Counted from the stretch's first letter, positions 1-8,240 are shown. The stretch is DNA of 41,986 nt from BOKV01 sp041739225 (GCA_041739225.1 JBGSOG010000034.1:1-41986), one strand, 5' to 3'. Notes: generated from the letters alone by a model not told the origin. Numbers and translations: made by a program.

Positions 1-955
1 ATCCAGGAACTGATCAACAACATCGCCAAGGCGCATGGTGGCTACTCGGTGTTCGCCGGTGTCGGCGAACGCACCCGCGAGGGCAATGACCTTTACCACG
101 AAATGATCGAATCGGGCGTCAACAAGGACCCGCACGAGAACGGCTCCACCGAAGGCTCCAAGTGCAGCCTGGTGTTCGGCCAGATGAACGAACCACCGGG
201 AGCACGCGCCCGAGTCGCGCTGACCGGCCTTACCATCGCAGAAGATTTCCGCGACAAGGGTCAGGACGTTTTGTTCTTTGTTGACAACATTTTTCCGCTT
301 CACGCAGGCGGGGTCGGAAATGTCGGCACTTCTGGGTCGTATTCCATCAGCGGTCGGCTATCAGCCAACGCTGGGCACCGACATGGGCGCGATGCAGGAA
401 CGCATCACCACGACCACCAAGGGCTCGATCACGTCGGTTCAGGCCGTTTATGTTCCCGCCGATGACTTGACCGATCCGGCGCCTGCCTCAACCTTCTCGC
501 ACCTAGATGCGACGACTGTTTTGTCGCGCTCGATTGCGGAAAAAGGCATCTATCCAGCCGTTGATCCGCTCGATTCCACGTCGCGCATTCTCGACCCGCA
601 GGTTGTGGGCGATGAACATTACCAGACCGCACGTCGCGTTCAGGAAGTGTTGCAGCGCTACAAGGCGTTGCAGGATATCATTGCGATCCTTGGCATGGAC
701 GAGCTTTCGGAAGAAGACAAACTGGTTGTTGCGCGCGCCCGCAAGGTCGAGCGCTTCCTGTCGCAGCCGTTCTTCGTGGCGGAAGTCTTCACCGGTTCTC
801 CCGGCCAGCTGGTTGCGCTGGAAGACACCATCAAGGGCTTCAAGGGCCTGGTGAATGGCGATTATGACCATTTGCCGGAAGCGGCCTTCTACATGGTTGG
901 CACCATCGACCAGGCAATGGAGAAGGCACAGCGTCTGGCAGCAGAAGCGGCCTGA
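1..955 (+). CDS. atpD: ATP synthase F1 subunit beta, 5'-partial, with a frameshift
   Basis: Catalytic beta subunit of F1Fo ATP synthase, binding and hydrolysing or making ATP on the cytoplasmic F1 head. The left edge cuts off the N-terminal part including the P-loop. Frame 1 reads IQELINNIAKAHGGYSVFAG, then GVGERTREGNDLYHEM and ends VDNIF; the protein then continues in frame 2 as RFTQAGSEMSALLGRIPSA, then ITTTTKGSITSVQAVYVP and DPLDST, all hallmark beta-subunit segments, to TGA at 953-955. The two frames join if one T is removed from the five-T run at 290-294. In an essential gene a single-base homopolymer insertion is most simply a sequencing error; a genuine pseudogene is less likely. atpC follows 59 bases later. 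Confidence 0.95.
290..294 (+). other. Single-base frameshift site in atpD
   Basis: The run of five T residues should be four for the beta-subunit reading frame to continue (GAC AAC ATT TTC CGC TTC). With the extra T, frame 1 goes off into non-homologous residues and stops at 463-465, while the conserved sequence resumes in frame 2. Confidence 0.85.
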
Positions 956-1014
956 TTGTGACGACATCCGGCGGGTGGCAAGTGCCGCCTGCTCCTTCCA
1001 AGCGGTGAGGCAAA

Positions 1015-1413
1015 ATGGCCCAGACATTCAAATTTGACCTGGTATCACCGGAACGGCTGTTGCTTTCCGATACGGTTGAATCTGTTGTCATTCCCGGCTC
1101 TGACGGTGAAATGACGGTGATGGCCAATCACGCGCCGACCATGACCTCCCTTCGCCCTGGTGTCGTGACTGTTGGCAAAGCGGGCACCGTGTCAGAAAAA
1201 TTTGTTGTCTATGGCGGGTTTGCCGATATCACGCCAGACACCTGCACGCTGCTTGCAGAATCGGCTGTGCGCGTCAGTGACATCGACCGGGCTGATCTTG
1301 AGCGCCGTGTCCACGCCGCTCAGGAAGACTTCCGCGATGCGAAAGACGATCTCGCCCGCACCAAGGCGCAGGAATATCTTGGCCAGTTGCAAGTGCTTCA
1401 GACCGCGCTTTGA
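1015..1413 (+). CDS. atpC: ATP synthase F1 subunit epsilon
   Basis: Epsilon subunit of the F1 central stalk, which couples rotation to catalysis and inhibits ATP hydrolysis. The 132-residue product starts MAQTFKFDLVSPERLLLS and has the typical N-terminal beta-sandwich (about residues 1-85, with VVIPGSDGEMTVMANHAP) followed by a helical C-terminal part rich in D, R and A (about 90-130). Length and order after atpD match the usual atpHAGDC operon. It is the last gene of the operon: a strong intrinsic terminator follows 26 bases after the stop codon. Confidence 0.96.
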   Translation: MAQTFKFDLVSPERLLLSDTVESVVIPGSDGEMTVMANHAPTMTSLRPGVVTVGKAGTVSEKFVVYGGFADITPDTCTLLAESAVRVSDIDRADLERRVHAAQEDFRDAKDDLARTKAQEYLGQLQVLQTAL

Positions 1414-1439
1414 TCCTTCTGCATTCAAAATGAGACTTC

Positions 1440-1468
1440 AAGCCGGAGGCAGTCCCGGCTTTTTGTTT
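1440..1468 (+). terminator. Intrinsic terminator after atpC
   Basis: A 7-bp stem, AAGCCGG (1440-1446) with CCGGCTT (1455-1461), has an 8-base loop and is followed by a T-rich tail reading TTTTTGTTT from the stem end. It lies between the convergent atpC and the minus-strand acetyltransferase gene. Confidence 0.88.
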
Positions 1469-1482
1469 CATGCCTTGATTGC

Positions 1483-1983
1483 TCAGGCAGAAAAGAACGC
1501 CTGCGGGTAGTCCAGTCGTCCTGATAGCCCCTCGAGGCAACCTTCGCGCAGTTCCAGCGCCATGAAGTTTTGCCCCTGCCAGCCTACCTCGAAGGGATCG
1601 GCCAGCGGGCTCGAAAAGCCAAACCGCTCATAGTAGAAATTGTCACCCAGGACAAAAAGCGCATCGAAGCCGGCCTTGCGGGCACGGGCAATTGCCTCGC
1701 GCACCAAGGCAGAGCCGATCTGCATTTCCCGGAAATCAGGGCTGACGGCGAGCGGCGCCAATGCCACAAACTTTGCTGGTCCGGTGATTGCAGTCAGCAG
1801 GACATGACCGACAATCCTTGTTTCACACAGCGCAACCAGAGAGATGGTTTTGTCGGGCGCGTTGATCAGGGACAGGGCAAGTTGCGCTTCGGAAGATCGT
1901 CCAAACGCTTCCACAAGCACGGATGCGATTGCCTGTTCATCGGAGGCAACGGAAGGGCGGATGATGATTTCATCGCAAAGCAT
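1483..1983 (-). CDS. GNAT family N-acetyltransferase (YhbS-like)
   Basis: Predicted acetyl-CoA dependent N-acetyltransferase of 166 residues; substrate unknown. The fold is seen from the early IIIRPSVASDEQAIASVL segment, the acetyl-CoA binding motif region LAVSPDFREMQIGSALVREA (about 77-97, a Q-x-x-G-x-A type loop) and the later FVLGDNFYYERFGFS, which is typical of YhbS-type members. It is the last gene of the minus-strand run, beginning 3 bases after the rppH stop codon and so probably co-transcribed with it. It converges on atpC. The ATG start at 1983 gives the normal family length. Confidence 0.85.
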   Translation of the reverse strand: MLCDEIIIRPSVASDEQAIASVLVEAFGRSSEAQLALSLINAPDKTISLVALCETRIVGHVLLTAITGPAKFVALAPLAVSPDFREMQIGSALVREAIARARKAGFDALFVLGDNFYYERFGFSSPLADPFEVGWQGQNFMALELREGCLEGLSGRLDYPQAFFSA

Positions 1984-1986
1984 GGT

Positions 1987-2490
1987 TCATTTCCCGGCAA
2001 GATGAGCAAAGACAGCCACAACTTCTTCGTAGGCCTTGCGTTTGAAGGGCACAACAAGGGCAGGCAATTCGTGCATTGGCCGCCATTTCCACTGATCAAA
2101 CTCCGCATGATTGCCGTCTGGCGGTGGATTTATGGCGATCTCGCTTTCGTCGCCCTCAAAACGAAATGCAAACCATTTCTGGCGCTGGCCCCGGTATTTG
2201 CCCTTGAGCGCGACGCCTACCAGATGTTCCGGCAAGTCATAGGAAATCCACTTGGGCGCCTCCGCCAGCAAACTGACAGATTTGATACCGGTCTCTTCCC
2301 ACATTTCCCGGCGCGCAGCGGGCTCGGGGTCTTCGCCCTTGTCGATGCCGCCTTGCGGCATTTGCCACAAAAAATTGGTGCCGGTTTCTTCAGCCTCCGG
2401 CAACACCTTTCGGTGACCGGTGAAGACCAACCCCTGCGCGTTGAGGATCATCACCCCCACACAATCACGATATGGAAGCTGTTTGCTCAT
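1987..2490 (-). CDS. rppH: RNA 5'-pyrophosphohydrolase (Nudix)
   Basis: Removes pyrophosphate from the 5' end of triphosphorylated mRNA and so starts RNase E dependent decay; this alphaproteobacterial type has also been called IalA or a dinucleoside polyphosphate hydrolase. The 167-residue protein begins MSKQLPYRDCVGVMILN and carries a complete Nudix box at residues 47-69 (G-x5-E-x7-R-E-x-x-E-E-x-G-I), with metal-binding E62, E65 and E66. The ATG at 2490 overlaps the TGA of the upstream yibQ-like gene by the four bases ATGA, indicating translational coupling. Confidence 0.95.
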   Translation of the reverse strand: MSKQLPYRDCVGVMILNAQGLVFTGHRKVLPEAEETGTNFLWQMPQGGIDKGEDPEPAARREMWEETGIKSVSLLAEAPKWISYDLPEHLVGVALKGKYRGQRQKWFAFRFEGDESEIAINPPPDGNHAEFDQWKWRPMHELPALVVPFKRKAYEEVVAVFAHLAGK

Positions 2491-3641
2491 CCACGTTTTC
2501 CTTCAGGATTCGATACGATGGCCGAGACCGGCGTGACTTCAATGCCCTTCGCCCCGGCTTCTTCGGCAAAACGGGCGATCAGTTCAATGGATTCCGGAAA
2601 AGCGTTTGCCACGCCGATCGCAAGTCCTGTCCGCTTGGCCTCCGCCGCCAGCAATTCGAGTTGTTTGACGATCTCGGCACGTGTCCGCGTGGAATCGATC
2701 TGGATTTGCGCCCGCGCATAAGGCAGCAGGGACTCGCCGGCAGCTTCCCGGGTCAGGCTGTTGCGAACGGATCCATCATCGACAAACAGCAGTCCGCGCC
2801 CGGCAAGATCATCAAATACCGGTTTCATGGCCGCCTTGTCGGTGATGAATTTTCCACCGAGAAAATTGATCACACCGACGTAATTGGTAATCCTGCTCAT
2901 CGACCAATGCAGATCGGCCAGCACCTCCGGCGCTGGCGATCCGGTGCGCAGTGTCTGCGGGCCGGGATCGTTGGCCGGGTAGTCAAACGGCTCCATCGGA
3001 ACCTGCAACAGGATTTCATGGCCTTTTTTCCTGGCTTCCTGCATCCAGCGCAGAAGGCTGTTGCCATATGGGGCAAATGCCAGGGTGACTGCGCCTGGAA
3101 GCTGGCGAACCGCCTGCTGTGAGCCGGTCTGCGATATGCCGATGCCGCCGACGATCAGAACCACCCTTGCAACGCCGAAATTGCCCTCTGTGGCGGGTAG
3201 ACGCGAATAAACATCCATAGGGCGCAGGCCGGCGGCCGAGCGTCTGGGCAGCACTCCCTGTTCGACGCGTTCAACCAGTTCCGAATCAGGCAGGTGCGCA
3301 AGCGCGGTTTCCTGGCGGCGTGAAGGCGTTGGCACCGGGACTATTTCTGCAATATTGCCGTCAGGTATCGCAGCTTCAAGCGGTGCTGCGTTTGGGTCGA
3401 TCGGTGTTTGTGGCGCGGTTGGCTTTGATGCCTCATCGGGAATTTTGCTTTCCGAAGTTTTGGTTTCTTCTTTCACAACAGCTTCGGCAACTTTCTGCGG
3501 TTCCCTTTGCATGAAAATCGCAACTGTTGCCCACCCGGCCAGCGCACCGGTGCAAACAAGCGCCAGCCCGAGGAATACAAGCTTCCAGCGGCGTGCGGGC
3601 TTCTTCTTCTGCCCCAGCGGTCTTGTCAGTTCGTCGTTCAT
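2487..3641 (-). CDS. Divergent polysaccharide deacetylase family protein (YibQ-like)
   Basis: Membrane-anchored protein of 384 residues with a divergent polysaccharide deacetylase (NodB-like barrel) domain; the true substrate of the family is not established. After a basic start (MNDELTRPLGQKKKPARRW) one membrane segment lies at about 20-42, then a Pro/Glu-rich linker, then the barrel from about residue 150 (ARVVLIVGGIGISQTGSQ, VTLAFAPYG, LLQVPMEPFDYP, LLFVDDGS). I chose the ATG at 3641; a longer reading to 3692 would run through a terminator hairpin. It follows ctpA, as is common in alphaproteobacteria, and is coupled to rppH. A cell-envelope role is inferred. Confidence 0.88.
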   Translation of the reverse strand: MNDELTRPLGQKKKPARRWKLVFLGLALVCTGALAGWATVAIFMQREPQKVAEAVVKEETKTSESKIPDEASKPTAPQTPIDPNAAPLEAAIPDGNIAEIVPVPTPSRRQETALAHLPDSELVERVEQGVLPRRSAAGLRPMDVYSRLPATEGNFGVARVVLIVGGIGISQTGSQQAVRQLPGAVTLAFAPYGNSLLRWMQEARKKGHEILLQVPMEPFDYPANDPGPQTLRTGSPAPEVLADLHWSMSRITNYVGVINFLGGKFITDKAAMKPVFDDLAGRGLLFVDDGSVRNSLTREAAGESLLPYARAQIQIDSTRTRAEIVKQLELLAAEAKRTGLAIGVANAFPESIELIARFAEEAGAKGIEVTPVSAIVSNPEGKRG

Positions 3642-3654
3642 GAATATCCGAAAC

Positions 3655-3689
3655 AAAAAAAGGCCGGGTGAATCCGTGTTCACCCGGCC
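3655..3689 (-). terminator. Intrinsic terminator between ctpA and the yibQ-like gene
   Basis: On the minus strand an 11-bp perfect stem (GGCCGGGTGAA pairing with TTCACCCGGCC; arms 3679-3689 and 3662-3672, 6-base loop) is followed by seven T and then GTTT. It lies 23 bases after the ctpA stop codon, and its T tract ends only 13 bases before the yibQ-like start codon. Confidence 0.92.
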
Positions 3690-3712
3690 CAATGCTTAGC
3701 TGATTCGGCTGT

Positions 3713-5044
3713 TCAGTTGGGGATCGCCTTGTTTGGGTCCGGCGGGAATGCTTCGCTGACCTTGACCTTGTGAATGAGTTCAATCGCGTGCTGCAACTGA
3801 ACGTCGTCCTTGGCCTCGGGCGGCACATAGGCTGTTGAACCGGAGCCTTTTTCATCTTCCTGTGCACCGGCGATGTGGCCACGAAGCTCGGATTCGCCGC
3901 GCGATTCGACCTTGCCCTGCAATTCGGCCGGCAAAGGCTGCTCAACCAGAATGTCCGGCTCGATGCCCTTGGCCTGGATTGAAGTGCCGGCAGGCGTATA
4001 ATACAGCGCGGTGGTCAGGCGAAGTGCGCCATTCGCGCCCAGCGGTATGATCGTTTGAACCGAACCCTTGCCGAAAGACCGGGTTCCCAGAATGGTCGCA
4101 CGCTTGTGGTCCTGCAACGCACCGGCGACAATCTCCGAAGCGCTAGCCGAGCCGCCATTGATCAGCACGATCATCGGCTTGCCATTGGTCAAATCTCCGG
4201 CCCGGGCTGCATAGCGGCGGGTTTCATCGTCGTTGCGGCCACGCGTCGACACGATCTCGCCCTTTTCAAGGAAGGTATCGGAAACGCTGACTGCCTGATC
4301 CAGAAGGCCACCCGGATTGAGGCGCAGATCAAGGATGTAACCCTTGACATTGCCTTCGCCGATCTCTTCGCGAACCTTGCGGATACCGGTTTCCAGATTG
4401 TCGTAGGTCTGTTCGGTGAAACTGGTGATCTTGAGGTAACCGATGTCACCGGCTTCGACGCGCTGTTTCACCGCTTTCACCTGAATGACATCGCGAATGA
4501 TGGTGATGTCCATCGGCTTGTCGGCACCCTCACGGATGATGGTCAGCACGATTGGCGTCTTGACCGCACCGCGCATCTTTTCCACTGCATCCTGCAGCGA
4601 AAGGCCGCGGACATTTTCACCGTCGATCTTGGAGATCTTGTCGCCGGCAAGCACGCCAGCCTTGGCAGCAGGCGTGTCGTCGATGGGTGACACCACCTTG
4701 ACCAGTTCGTCTTCCATCGTCACTTCGATGCCCAGGCCACCAAATTCGCCGCGCGTCTGCACGCGCATGTCGGAGAAATCCTTGGCATTGAGATAGGATG
4801 AGTGCGGATCCAGCGATGTGAGCATGCCATTGATGGCATTCTCGATCAGCTTTTCCTCATCGGGCTCGGTGACGTATTGCGAGCGCACCCGCTCGAAAAT
4901 GTCACCGAATATGCCCAGTTGCTGATAGGTCGAGGCACCGGCAGCTATTGCCGAGCCCGGATTGCTGATGCCGGTCATCAAGGCCAGAACCGAAGTGGCA
5001 CCAAGCATTGCGCCGGCCAGCAGGAGTGAAAACTTACGTATCAT
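3713..5044 (-). CDS. ctpA: S41 family C-terminal processing peptidase
   Basis: Periplasmic serine protease that cleaves substrates near their C-terminus, in this lineage probably envelope and peptidoglycan proteins. The 443-residue product has an N-terminal signal or anchor segment (MIRKFSLLLAGAMLG...), a PDZ domain at about 100-185 (FGGLGIEV, AGDKISKIDGENV), and the S41 catalytic core with Ser301 in GGSASASEI and Lys326 in SFGKGSVQT. The start ATG at 5044 is preferred because the signal sequence begins there; a longer reading to 5122 lies within envC. The ATG overlaps the 3' end of the envC-like gene by 11 bases, so the two are coupled. A terminator follows. Confidence 0.94.
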   Translation of the reverse strand: MIRKFSLLLAGAMLGATSVLALMTGISNPGSAIAAGASTYQQLGIFGDIFERVRSQYVTEPDEEKLIENAINGMLTSLDPHSSYLNAKDFSDMRVQTRGEFGGLGIEVTMEDELVKVVSPIDDTPAAKAGVLAGDKISKIDGENVRGLSLQDAVEKMRGAVKTPIVLTIIREGADKPMDITIIRDVIQVKAVKQRVEAGDIGYLKITSFTEQTYDNLETGIRKVREEIGEGNVKGYILDLRLNPGGLLDQAVSVSDTFLEKGEIVSTRGRNDDETRRYAARAGDLTNGKPMIVLINGGSASASEIVAGALQDHKRATILGTRSFGKGSVQTIIPLGANGALRLTTALYYTPAGTSIQAKGIEPDILVEQPLPAELQGKVESRGESELRGHIAGAQEDEKGSGSTAYVPPEAKDDVQLQHAIELIHKVKVSEAFPPDPNKAIPN

Positions 5045-6368
5045 TGGCAACTCTCTTCGGGGCTGTATCCGTCCACCAGGGTGTCGGATCGATTGACTTA
5101 CCGTCCTTGCGAAACTCCACATAGAGCACAGGGCGTGCAGAATCCACTCCCGTTGCCTCTACGCCTGCTATTCTCCTGGCACCCATGGTCGCAACTGGTT
5201 CGCCAGCCAACACAAACTGGCCGAGCTGAACATCCATCCGCTCCATGCCGGCCAAGACCACATGATAGCCATTGCCGACGTTCAGGATCAATAGCTGTCC
5301 GTAAGATCGGAAGGGCCCAGCATAAACTACCCAGCCATCTGTTGGTGCAGAAATTCGTGCATTGGTGCGCGTTGCCAGAGAAAGACCCTGTGCCGGTTCG
5401 CCGGTGACATCCGGCTGTCCGAAGGCCCGGACCTCCACGCCGTCGACAGGTCGGGGAAGAAGTCCCTTGGCTTGTTCAAATGCCATGGCCGGGGCGATCC
5501 GCGCCATGTTCGAGAAATCCGGCTTGGCCAAAGGCGGCTTGCCAGCAGCAATCGACTCGCGTTCACGGGCGATCCGATCCTCGTCAGTCTTGCGGGCAAG
5601 CTCAGCTGCTTCACGCACAACGGCAAATTCTTTTTCCAGTTGCTCAATGAGTTTTGAAAGATCTGTCTGTTTTGCCGCAAGCTCGGCAGCCTTTGCACTT
5701 TGTCCGGCCAATTCCTGCCGCGCATCTGCGGTCAGTTTTTTCTTCTCTTCGAGGATCAGGCCCATGCGCTCTTCATCCTCGGCCAAAAGGTTGAGATCGG
5801 TGGCAAGCCTGTTGCGGCTGATCTCGATATTTTCGCCAATTCGCTGCAATTCGGTGAGTTCAGACAGCAAAATATCGGTTTCGGCACGTATTTCCGGCAC
5901 CACCGCCCCCAAAAGAATGGCGGAACGTACGGATGACAAGGCGTCTTGCGGAGTTACCAAGATGGCAGGTGGCGGGTTTGAACCCATGCGTTGAAGTGCG
6001 CCAAGCACCTCGGCAAGCACTGCCCTTCGTCCGCGCAACGAGGCCTTGATGTCGTCCTGCTGGGTGTTCAATTCGGCAAGTTTCGTTTCCGTGGCGCTGA
6101 TTTCGCCCTGCAGCTTGCGGGCCCGGGCAGACGTTTCGATCAACGCCTTGTTGATCGAAGCCCTGTCGGTTTCCAGCTTGCCGATTTCGGCGGCCAGTTC
6201 ACCGCGCCGTTTTTCACTCAATTCGATCTGTTGATCTATGACCGACAATTCGCGGGCGGTTTGCAAACGGCGCTGTTCAAGGTCCTGGGTCAAGGAAACG
6301 TTTGCGCTTCCAAGAACAACGGCTATTGCCAAAGCCGATCCGGAAACCATTGAAGCGCGCTGCGACAC
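5034..6368 (-). CDS. Murein hydrolase activator EnvC-like protein (degenerate M23/LytM)
   Basis: Periplasmic coiled-coil protein of 444 residues expected to activate cell-wall amidases at division. It has a signal-type N-terminus (GSALAIAVVLGSANVSL), long coiled coils rich in E, K, A and L from about 30 to 265, and a C-terminal LytM domain (about 320-430) including GWVVYAGPFRSYGQLLILN and LYVEFRKDGK. The His-x-His metal site of active M23 peptidases is absent, as in EnvC activators, so it is probably not itself an endopeptidase. The start is GTG at 6368, with AGGA seven bases upstream; ATG at 6350 is an alternative. It is coupled to ctpA. Confidence 0.9.
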   Translation of the reverse strand: MSQRASMVSGSALAIAVVLGSANVSLTQDLEQRRLQTARELSVIDQQIELSEKRRGELAAEIGKLETDRASINKALIETSARARKLQGEISATETKLAELNTQQDDIKASLRGRRAVLAEVLGALQRMGSNPPPAILVTPQDALSSVRSAILLGAVVPEIRAETDILLSELTELQRIGENIEISRNRLATDLNLLAEDEERMGLILEEKKKLTADARQELAGQSAKAAELAAKQTDLSKLIEQLEKEFAVVREAAELARKTDEDRIARERESIAAGKPPLAKPDFSNMARIAPAMAFEQAKGLLPRPVDGVEVRAFGQPDVTGEPAQGLSLATRTNARISAPTDGWVVYAGPFRSYGQLLILNVGNGYHVVLAGMERMDVQLGQFVLAGEPVATMGARRIAGVEATGVDSARPVLYVEFRKDGKSIDPTPWWTDTAPKRVANDT

Positions 6369-6465
6369 TTGCCAGTCCTGTTTTGTACACTTTGCCTTGG
6401 ATCAAGGCCCGGTCAAAAATGCGTTACCAAGCCAAAGTGGCGGGTCTGTGGCTACCCAAACATGC

Positions 6466-6948
6466 TCAATCGCGATGGTAGGGGTGGCCTGACATTATCG
6501 TGATTGCCCGATAGATCTGCTCAAACAGCATGATGCGTACCATTTGGTGCGGCCAGGTGGCAGAACCAAAACGCAGGGTGCGGCGTGCAACACTTCTTGC
6601 CGCCTCGCCGTGCCCGTCGGGTCCGCCGATCATGAACACCAGTTCCGAAATGCCTGAGTCGAGGGATTGCTGCAATTGCAGGGCAAATGCCTGACTTGTG
6701 CAATCATCGCCTTTTTCATCCAGCAGCACGGCAAAGGCGCTTGGGGGCAAAGCCGCAACCATTTGCGCCGCTTCATCGATTTTGCGTCCGTCCGCGTCCT
6801 GCCGGCGTGATTCTGCAAACTCAAGCTGGCGAATGGCCGAGATGCCGAGTTGACGGCCAGCCTTGCCGGCGCGTTCGAGGTAGCGCCCAAGCAACTCGTT
6901 TTCCGGGCCGGATTTCATCCGCCCGACAGCCATGATGGTGAGGCGCAT
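6466..6948 (-). CDS. rlmH: 23S rRNA (pseudouridine1915-N3)-methyltransferase
   Basis: SAM-dependent SPOUT-class enzyme that methylates pseudouridine 1915 in helix 69 of 23S rRNA on the assembled ribosome. The 160-residue protein, starting MRLTIMAVGRMKSGPE, has the normal family length and shows the knotted SAM-binding core near its C-terminus: FMIGGPDGHG, then LRFGSATWPHQMVRIMLFEQ and the terminal YRAITIMSGHPYHRD signature. It lies between rsfS (35 bases upstream) and the envC-like gene; rsfS-rlmH adjacency is widespread in bacteria. Confidence 0.96.
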   Translation of the reverse strand: MRLTIMAVGRMKSGPENELLGRYLERAGKAGRQLGISAIRQLEFAESRRQDADGRKIDEAAQMVAALPPSAFAVLLDEKGDDCTSQAFALQLQQSLDSGISELVFMIGGPDGHGEAARSVARRTLRFGSATWPHQMVRIMLFEQIYRAITIMSGHPYHRD

Positions 6949-6983
6949 CGCGATTGAGCCGCAATTCTACAGGGCTTGCGCCC

Positions 6984-7382
6984 CTAGTGGATTTCCTGCG
7001 GCTCTGGCACCTGCCACATTTTCTCAAGGCCGTAGAACTCGCGCACTTCAGGCCGGAAGACATGAATGATGATATCGCCAGTGTCGATCAGCACCCAATC
7101 GCAATTGGGAAGGCCTTCAACACGCGGCACACCAAGGCCCTTTTCCTTGAGATCGCTGAGCAAATGATCGGCGATAGCGCCGACGTGACGGTGCGACCTG
7201 CCTGATGCAATCACCAGATAGTCGCCAAGAGCCGACTTGCCGCGAAGGTCGATGTTGATGATGCCTTCTGCCTTGGAATCATCCAGGCTGGCGATCACCG
7301 TTTGAAGGGCAGCATCGACCGCATCTTTCGCAGTTTTCGCCGCCCGGTTGGCGACGCCCTTGTCGGCGCCCCGTGTTTGCAT
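6984..7382 (-). CDS. rsfS: Ribosomal silencing factor RsfS
   Basis: Binds L14 on the 50S subunit and blocks subunit joining when nutrients are scarce. The 132-residue reading contains the family core SLDDSKAEGIINIDLRGKSA, DYLVIASGRSHRHVGAIADH, VEGLPNCDWVLIDTGDIIIH and VFRPEVREFYGLEKMW. The ATG at 7382 has no convincing ribosome binding site nearby. A much better one (GGGGAG, five bases before ATG at 7450-7452) serves a reading frame that runs into rsfS in a different phase, so the annotated N-terminus may be wrong or a frameshift may lie in the T run at 7395-7399. Confidence 0.93.
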   Translation of the reverse strand: MQTRGADKGVANRAAKTAKDAVDAALQTVIASLDDSKAEGIINIDLRGKSALGDYLVIASGRSHRHVGAIADHLLSDLKEKGLGVPRVEGLPNCDWVLIDTGDIIIHVFRPEVREFYGLEKMWQVPEPQEIH

Positions 7383-7548
7383 TGCAGTAGTCAGTTTTTA
7401 CCTCATGTGATTGCGCCAAGCGCGTTGCATCTGTCTTTTCCGGCAGCGCCATGAGCACTCCCCGGTACGCCGAATGTATACAACAAACCACAAAATTAAC
7501 AGTGGTGTGATTCGGTGACAGATTGAAGAAGCCGATACGCAGTGGTTT
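7383..7548 (-). promoter_or_regulatory. Spacer between nadD and rsfS with an upstream start and strong ribosome binding site
   Basis: This 166-base gap on the minus strand contains GGGGAG (7458-7463) five bases before ATG (7452-7450), opening a frame MALPEKTDATRLAQSHEV that overlaps rsfS out of phase. A TATACA hexamer lies upstream at about 7477-7482, but no clear -35 partner is visible, so the promoter is only a suggestion. Confidence 0.35.
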
Positions 7549-8202
7549 TCAGGGCTTTCTGAAAGTTTTGGCCTTGATTGCGGCTCGTATGGCCGAGGAA
7601 GACAACGGCGAGCGGGGCCCATGCAAAAAGGTCCAGGCCGGCGGTCTTGCATTGCCGATTCCGGCTGCTTCATCTTCGTCAACCCGATAACGGGCAAGGC
7701 CGATGGCTGCCGGAGCCGAGCGGTGCGCCAGTGTGGAACCGGGCCGGTCAACGACGATGATGGGCATCATAGCAGCAATGCGGCGCCAGTTCTGCCAGCG
7801 GTGAAAGCCCTTCAGATTGTCAGCACCCATCACCCAGACGAAATTCACCCTTGGGCGCAACCTCTTGAGCAGCAAAAGAGTGTCGTAAGTATAGCGTACG
7901 TTATGCTCTGCCTCGAAAGCGGTGATGTCGATGCGCGGATGGTCTGCCATGGCACGGCAAAGCTCTATGCGCTTTTCCAGAGATTCCAGTTCACTGGTAT
8001 CCTTGAGCGGATTGCCAGGCGTCACAAGCCACCAAAGACGGTCGAGCCTTGCGCGTTTGAGCGCAATCAGACTGATCGCGAGATGCCCTTCATGCGGAGG
8101 GTTGAACGACCCACCGAGCAACCCGATGGTCATGCGGGGTTCGGAATACGGAATTTCCAGAGCGCGCTGCAAAGCGGGCGAAACAACGGGCTTTTCTTTC
8201 AT
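7549..8202 (-). CDS. nadD: Nicotinate-nucleotide adenylyltransferase
   Basis: Transfers AMP from ATP to nicotinate mononucleotide, making deamido-NAD in NAD biosynthesis. The 217-residue product carries the nucleotidyltransferase motif GLLGGSFNPPHEGH (about 27-40), WWLVTPGNPLK, FVWVMGADNLKGFHRWQNW, and the C-terminal GPRSPLSSSAIRAAI, equivalent to the S-S-T-x-I-R motif. The N-terminal 23 residues precede a second possible start (ATG at 8133); extensions of this kind are common in rhizobial NadD. It lies between proA (38 bases upstream) and rsfS. Confidence 0.95.
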   Translation of the reverse strand: MKEKPVVSPALQRALEIPYSEPRMTIGLLGGSFNPPHEGHLAISLIALKRARLDRLWWLVTPGNPLKDTSELESLEKRIELCRAMADHPRIDITAFEAEHNVRYTYDTLLLLKRLRPRVNFVWVMGADNLKGFHRWQNWRRIAAMMPIIVVDRPGSTLAHRSAPAAIGLARYRVDEDEAAGIGNARPPAWTFLHGPRSPLSSSAIRAAIKAKTFRKP

Positions 8203-8240
8203 CGGCCGGCGCTGCCAATCCGCATTCGGAGTCTCATGGT

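Noticed and set aside
1570..2721. Long plus-strand open frame of 383 codons
   Set aside because: It lies opposite the GNAT, rppH and yibQ-like genes, which have clear family motifs; its translation has no recognisable domain and no ribosome binding site.
7398..7751. Minus-strand open frame of 117 codons between nadD and rsfS
   Set aside because: It overlaps the end of nadD in another frame and has no domain pattern; only the separate frame starting at 7452 has a good ribosome binding site.
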